Positions 6,145-9,070 of a stretch of 9,070 nt of DNA are shown here, piece by piece (within the stretch, counting starts at the first letter, position 1; each line of letters starts with the position of its first letter). The notes beneath the pieces were generated by a model, which was given only the letters and a program-made list of their open reading frames with translations, had not been told where the DNA came from and searched no databases. The DNA lies in contig JANXWN010000213.1 in assembly GCA_025351125.1 (NCBI GenBank), forward strand, positions 1 to 9,070, written 5' to 3'. Source of the DNA: Caulobacteraceae bacterium (GTDB lineage Bacteria > Pseudomonadota > Alphaproteobacteria > Caulobacterales > Caulobacteraceae). A program made the translations under genes and the position numbers.

Positions 6145-8409
6145 CTAGACGTTCACCATCAATTTGCGCGCAAGCGCTTCGACATCGCCGCGGACCGAGC
6201 CCCGCGTGCTTTTGATAAGAGGCTCGAGTCCCCGCCGCGCGGCCTCCCGATCACACGACAACACCATCTGTTTGACCGGACCGATCCCCGTGGGGGGCAT
6301 GGACAGTTGGTCGAATCCCAGGGCCAGCAGAGCAAACGCCTCCAAGGGACGTCCGGCGATTTCGCCGCACACCGAAACCGGCGTGCCGCTGTCGGCGCAC
6401 GCTTCGCGGATCGTCGCCAAGGCGCGCAGGGCCGGCGGGCTGAGCACGTCATAGCGATCGGACACCCGCGGATTGCCGCGGTCCGCGGCGAACATGTACT
6501 GCATCAGATCATTGGTGCCGACCGACACGAAATCGGCGATGGGCAGCAGGGCGTCCAAGTGCCAAACCAGCGACGGGGCCTCGATCATCGCGCCAACCTC
6601 TAAGCGCGACGGCGCCGGGCGGCCGCGGCGTATCGCCCACGCCGTTTCGCGATCGACCAATGCCCGCGCGGCGCGAAATTCGTCGACGCTGGCGACCAGC
6701 GGAAACATCACCCGCAAAGCGCGACCATCCGTAGCGGCGATGAGAGCGCGCAGCTGCATTCGCAGCAAGGCGGGACGATCCAATCCCATCCGCAGAGCTC
6801 GCCAGCCCAGGGCGGGGTTATCTTCGCGCTCGGCCTCGAGATAAGGCAGCACCTTGTCGCCGCCTAAATCGAGGGTGCGAAACGTCACCGGAAGACTGCC
6901 GGCGGACGCTAACACCTTGGCGTAAAGCGCCGTTTGCGCCGACAAGCGCGGCAGGTCCTCGGACACCATGAACTGAAATTCCGTGCGAAAGAGCCCGATT
7001 CCTTCGGCGCCGGTTTCCGGCAAGATATCCAGATCGACCGCCAAACCCGCGTTCATCAATAAGCTGACCTTACCGCCGTCGAGCGTAAAAGCCGGCGTGT
7101 CGCGCAGTTTGGCGAAACCGGCTTGGCGAGCGGCCCGCACCCCGATTCGCGCCGTTATCGCCTTGATCACGTCAGGACGCGGACGCAGGTAAGCCTCGCC
7201 GTCTTCGGCGTCGACGATGACCGGGTCGCCTTCGCTGACCCGATCGCGCAGTCCCGCGAGGCGTCCAACGCACGGGATATCCAACGCGCGGGCGACGATG
7301 GCGGCGTGGCTGGCGGAAGACCCTTCCTCGAGCAGTAGACCCTTCAATTTCGTGCGGTCGTATTCGAGCAGGTCGGCGGGGCCGAGGCTGCGGGCGATCA
7401 AAATGGCGTTTTCCGGAAGCAACCGCGCCACCGCCCCGTGGCCGCTCAGATGGCGAAGTAGGCGATCATTGAGATCTTCCAAATCGTGCAATCGCTCACG
7501 CAAATAGGGGTCGCGCGCCTGACCGATCCCGGCGCGATGTTCGGAGCGCACCCGCTCCACCGCGGCTTCCGCCGTCAGCCCCGAATGCACGGCATCGTGC
7601 AAAGCGTGGTCCCAGCTGCGGCTGTGCGCCAACATTTTGTAGGTTTCGAGCACGTCGTAGGACGCCCCCAAAATCCCTTCGTGACCGTCCAACATAGCGT
7701 CGATCTGACTCTGCAGATCGGCGATCGCCGTCGCCAAACGGGCCTCTTCGGCGGTGGAATCATCGGCCAACAGACCGCCGACCGCGACCGGTGTCTCGTG
7801 CATGACGGCGACGCCAAACGCCAAGCCGTCGGCGAACTTGCTGCCCTTCAGACGTTCGGGCCGGCGCGGGGCAATCTCGACGTCCTTCAGGTCTTCGCGC
7901 GACAACAGGTTTCCGGCCGCCACCATTTCGGCCAAGACCATGGCGATGATCTGCAGGTCTTCGACATCGTCTTCGGCATAGACGCGGCTGGTGCGATTTT
8001 GCACGACCAAGACGCCGATCGCCCGGCCGCCGCGCAACAATGGCACACCCATAAAGGCATGAAACGGGTCTTCGCCGGTTTCGGGTCGATAGGAAAAGCT
8101 TGGATGGTTCGGCGCGTCCGACAAGTTGAGCGGTCCGCCCAGACGCATGATTTCGCCCACCAGCCCCTCGCCCGGTTGCAGCTGCGTGACGTGCACGGCG
8201 CCCGGATCGAGGCCTTCGGTGGCAAACAATTCCATCTCGCCGGACGAGCGGCGCAGATAGATCGAGCAAACCTCCGCGACCATCGAGACGGCGATGGTTC
8301 GCACCACCGCGGCCAGTTTGGCCTGCGTCGGATCACCCGCGGCCATGGCTTCGCGTATCTGCCGCAGCAGGCTGCGTGGACCGCGGATGGCGAGCGCCGG
8401 TGTCGGCAT
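6145..8409 (-). CDS. ptsP: Nitrogen-PTS enzyme I (PEP-protein phosphotransferase), 754 aa
   Basis: EI-Ntr autophosphorylates from phosphoenolpyruvate and passes the phosphate to NPr, which passes it to EIIA-Ntr. The chain regulates nitrogen, potassium and stress responses in the cytoplasm and does not import sugar. Residues 20-165 form a GAF domain, with 'ICSIYLRR'-like and 'GVPLLRGGRAIGVLVVQN' stretches; in alphaproteobacteria it senses glutamine. The PEP-utiliser N-terminal and HPr-binding helices follow (about 190-330). The swivelling domain carries the phospho-accepting His368 in 'EEGSSASHAAIVARALDIP'. The barrel has 'GIGLFRTEFQFM' (470-481), 'FRTLDLGGDK' (510-519), 'VGAMIEAPS' (605-613), 'FVSVGTNDLMQYMFAADR' (627-644) and catalytic Cys681 in 'VSVCGEIAGRP'. 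It is full length and intact. It lies behind lysC with a 149-base gap. GGAG lies 13 bases before the ATG, which is rather far. Confidence 0.96.
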   Translation of the reverse strand: MPTPALAIRGPRSLLRQIREAMAAGDPTQAKLAAVVRTIAVSMVAEVCSIYLRRSSGEMELFATEGLDPGAVHVTQLQPGEGLVGEIMRLGGPLNLSDAPNHPSFSYRPETGEDPFHAFMGVPLLRGGRAIGVLVVQNRTSRVYAEDDVEDLQIIAMVLAEMVAAGNLLSREDLKDVEIAPRRPERLKGSKFADGLAFGVAVMHETPVAVGGLLADDSTAEEARLATAIADLQSQIDAMLDGHEGILGASYDVLETYKMLAHSRSWDHALHDAVHSGLTAEAAVERVRSEHRAGIGQARDPYLRERLHDLEDLNDRLLRHLSGHGAVARLLPENAILIARSLGPADLLEYDRTKLKGLLLEEGSSASHAAIVARALDIPCVGRLAGLRDRVSEGDPVIVDAEDGEAYLRPRPDVIKAITARIGVRAARQAGFAKLRDTPAFTLDGGKVSLLMNAGLAVDLDILPETGAEGIGLFRTEFQFMVSEDLPRLSAQTALYAKVLASAGSLPVTFRTLDLGGDKVLPYLEAEREDNPALGWRALRMGLDRPALLRMQLRALIAATDGRALRVMFPLVASVDEFRAARALVDRETAWAIRRGRPAPSRLEVGAMIEAPSLVWHLDALLPIADFVSVGTNDLMQYMFAADRGNPRVSDRYDVLSPPALRALATIREACADSGTPVSVCGEIAGRPLEAFALLALGFDQLSMPPTGIGPVKQMVLSCDREAARRGLEPLIKSTRGSVRGDVEALARKLMVNV

Positions 8410-8492
8410 AGAGGTGGTCTAGCTCCGCTTGCTATCGTGGCGGCGCCTATAGCAGGTTTTTATGGGCGCGCATGTGGCGGCGACGTTGCAAT

Positions 8493-8504
8493 CGGCAATT
8501 GCCG
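8493..8504. promoter_or_regulatory. 12-bp perfect palindrome upstream of ptsP
   Basis: CGGCAATTGCCG is a perfect inverted repeat 84 bases upstream of the ptsP start, in non-coding DNA. Its position, and a nearby partial copy (TTGCAATCGGCAATTG), fit an operator for a dimeric regulator. No known consensus is recognised. Confidence 0.35.
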
Positions 8505-8535
8505 TCGTCTGCCGCATTTTTACGCCGCGGCCTCC

Positions 8536-8557
8536 AAAAAGCGCTCGGGTCGCTCCG
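8536..8557 (-). terminator. Weak intrinsic terminator behind lysC
   Basis: On the minus strand GGAGCG pairs with CGCTTT (four Watson-Crick and two G-U pairs) around a 7-base loop, within a run of five T. It begins one base after the lysC stop codon. The stem is short, so termination may be partial and some lysC transcripts may read into ptsP. Confidence 0.35.
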
Positions 8558-8558
8558 G

Positions 8559-9070
8559 TTAAAGCAGATCCAGCCCGTACGCCGCGTGCAGGGCCCGCAC
8601 CGCCAATTCGGTGTAGGCCGAGTCGATCAGAACGCTGATCTTGATCTCCGACGTCGAGATCACCTGAATGTTCACGCCTTTTTCCGCCAAGGCGCCAAAC
8701 ATCGTTTTGGCGACGCCGGCGTGGCTGCGCATGCCGACCCCGATCACCGACACCTTGGCCACATCCTCATTGACCGAAACGCTGTCGAAGCCGATGGCGT
8801 CCTGTGCCGCCCGCACCAAGTCCATCGTCCGCGCCGCGTCGCGTTTGCCGACGGTGAATTCCATGTTCGCCGCGCCTTCACGCAGAGCATGGCTTTGCAC
8901 GATCATGTCGACATTGACGTTGGCGTCGGCCAGACGGCCAAAAATTTCCGAGGACACGCCGGGGTGATCGGGCAGGCCGAACAGGCTGATTTTGGCCTCG
9001 TCGCGGCTGAACGCCACGCCGCTTACGATGCGCTTTTCCACGATTTCCTCCTCGTTGCACACGATGGTGC
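8559..9070 (-). CDS. lysC: Aspartate kinase, C-terminal ACT domains (cut by window edge)
   Basis: Aspartokinase phosphorylates aspartate, the first step to lysine, threonine and methionine. The frame stays open through the right edge, so the start and the kinase domain are outside; about 169 residues are visible. They begin TIVCNEEE, then 'VSGVAFSRDEAKISLFGLPD', which is the usual kinase-to-ACT passage. The first ACT domain follows ('HPGVSSEIFGRLADANVNVD'). The second ACT domain has 'MRSHAGVAKTMFGALAEKGV' and the effector-site segment 'NIQVISTSEIKISVLID'. This matches the beta-subunit or C-terminal region of lysine/threonine-inhibited enzymes. The GTG at 9060-9062 is an internal Val codon, not a start. 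The adjacent ptsP is a common alphaproteobacterial neighbour. Confidence 0.95.
   Translation of the reverse strand, partial: TIVCNEEEIVEKRIVSGVAFSRDEAKISLFGLPDHPGVSSEIFGRLADANVNVDMIVQSHALREGAANMEFTVGKRDAARTMDLVRAAQDAIGFDSVSVNEDVAKVSVIGVGMRSHAGVAKTMFGALAEKGVNIQVISTSEIKISVLIDSAYTELAVRALHAAYGLDLL

Larger units (their letters stand above)
8410..8558 (-). promoter_or_regulatory. 149-base lysC-ptsP spacer, probable ptsP promoter region
   Basis: This gap holds a weak terminator-like hairpin just behind lysC, a perfect 12-bp palindrome (8493-8504) and an AT-richer patch with GCTATAG at about 8447-8453 that could serve as a -10 element, though no convincing -35 lies at the right distance. ptsP is therefore probably transcribed from its own promoter. 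Confidence 0.35.

Noticed and set aside
7486..8562. Long plus-strand open frame (358 codons) over the ptsP 5' half
   Set aside because: It lies wholly antisense to an intact ptsP with all catalytic motifs; its translation is rich in His, Gln, Arg and Asp with no recognisable domain, as expected from the opposite strand of GC-rich coding DNA.
9060..9062. GTG as a start codon for a separate ACT-domain protein
   Set aside because: The frame stays open upstream (TIV before CNEEE) and matches the aspartokinase kinase-to-ACT passage, so this is an internal valine.
1..9070. tRNA, rRNA, CRISPR arrays, insertion sequences, attachment sites
   Set aside because: No cloverleaf, evenly spaced repeats, transposase motifs or terminal inverted repeats with target duplications were found by eye on either strand.

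Overview
The window looks like a GC-rich alphaproteobacterial chromosome, probably from the Rhodospirillales or a neighbouring order. The evidence is the gene set lysC, ptsP, a RodZ-type HTH/DUF4115 gene, ispG, prmC and a DUF4167 gene on one strand, together with the N-terminus of the DUF4167 protein, which starts MRDFKGMKRQRSRNR. This placement rests on protein resemblance and remembered gene order; no search was run.

Layout. Positions 1-1205 (+ strand) hold the end of a probable hexapeptide-repeat acyltransferase gene, joined by a 4-base ATGA overlap to a GT-B-type glycosyltransferase gene. This looks like the end of a surface-polysaccharide operon. Positions 1206-1603 separate the two convergent gene blocks. 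They hold only weak small reading frames, plus a cluster of three GC-rich hairpins just behind the DUF4167 gene. From 1604 to the right edge every confident gene is on the minus strand. In transcription order these are lysC (C-terminal ACT domains only, cut by the window edge), ptsP (GAF-containing enzyme I of the nitrogen PTS), the RodZ-like membrane HTH protein, ispG (MEP isoprenoid pathway), prmC (release-factor glutamine methyltransferase) and the DUF4167 protein.

How the genes work together. The minus-strand block is a housekeeping neighbourhood rather than one pathway. It covers aspartate-family amino-acid synthesis (lysC), nitrogen/carbon regulatory phosphotransfer (ptsP), cell shape or envelope (RodZ-like), isoprenoid precursors (ispG) and translation termination (prmC). 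A good intrinsic terminator at 6010-6039 separates ptsP from the rodZ-like/ispG pair, and a weaker one follows lysC.

No mobile element, CRISPR array, rRNA or tRNA gene, or clear new defence or biosynthetic system is visible. The points most worth a second look are: prmC with no prfA (or hisS) next to it, a hairpin-bearing spacer lying there instead; the three tandem hairpins after the DUF4167 gene; the six pentapeptide repeats inside the DUF4167 protein; the glycosyltransferase that keeps only the second Glu of the usual EX7E motif; and a perfect palindrome upstream of ptsP.
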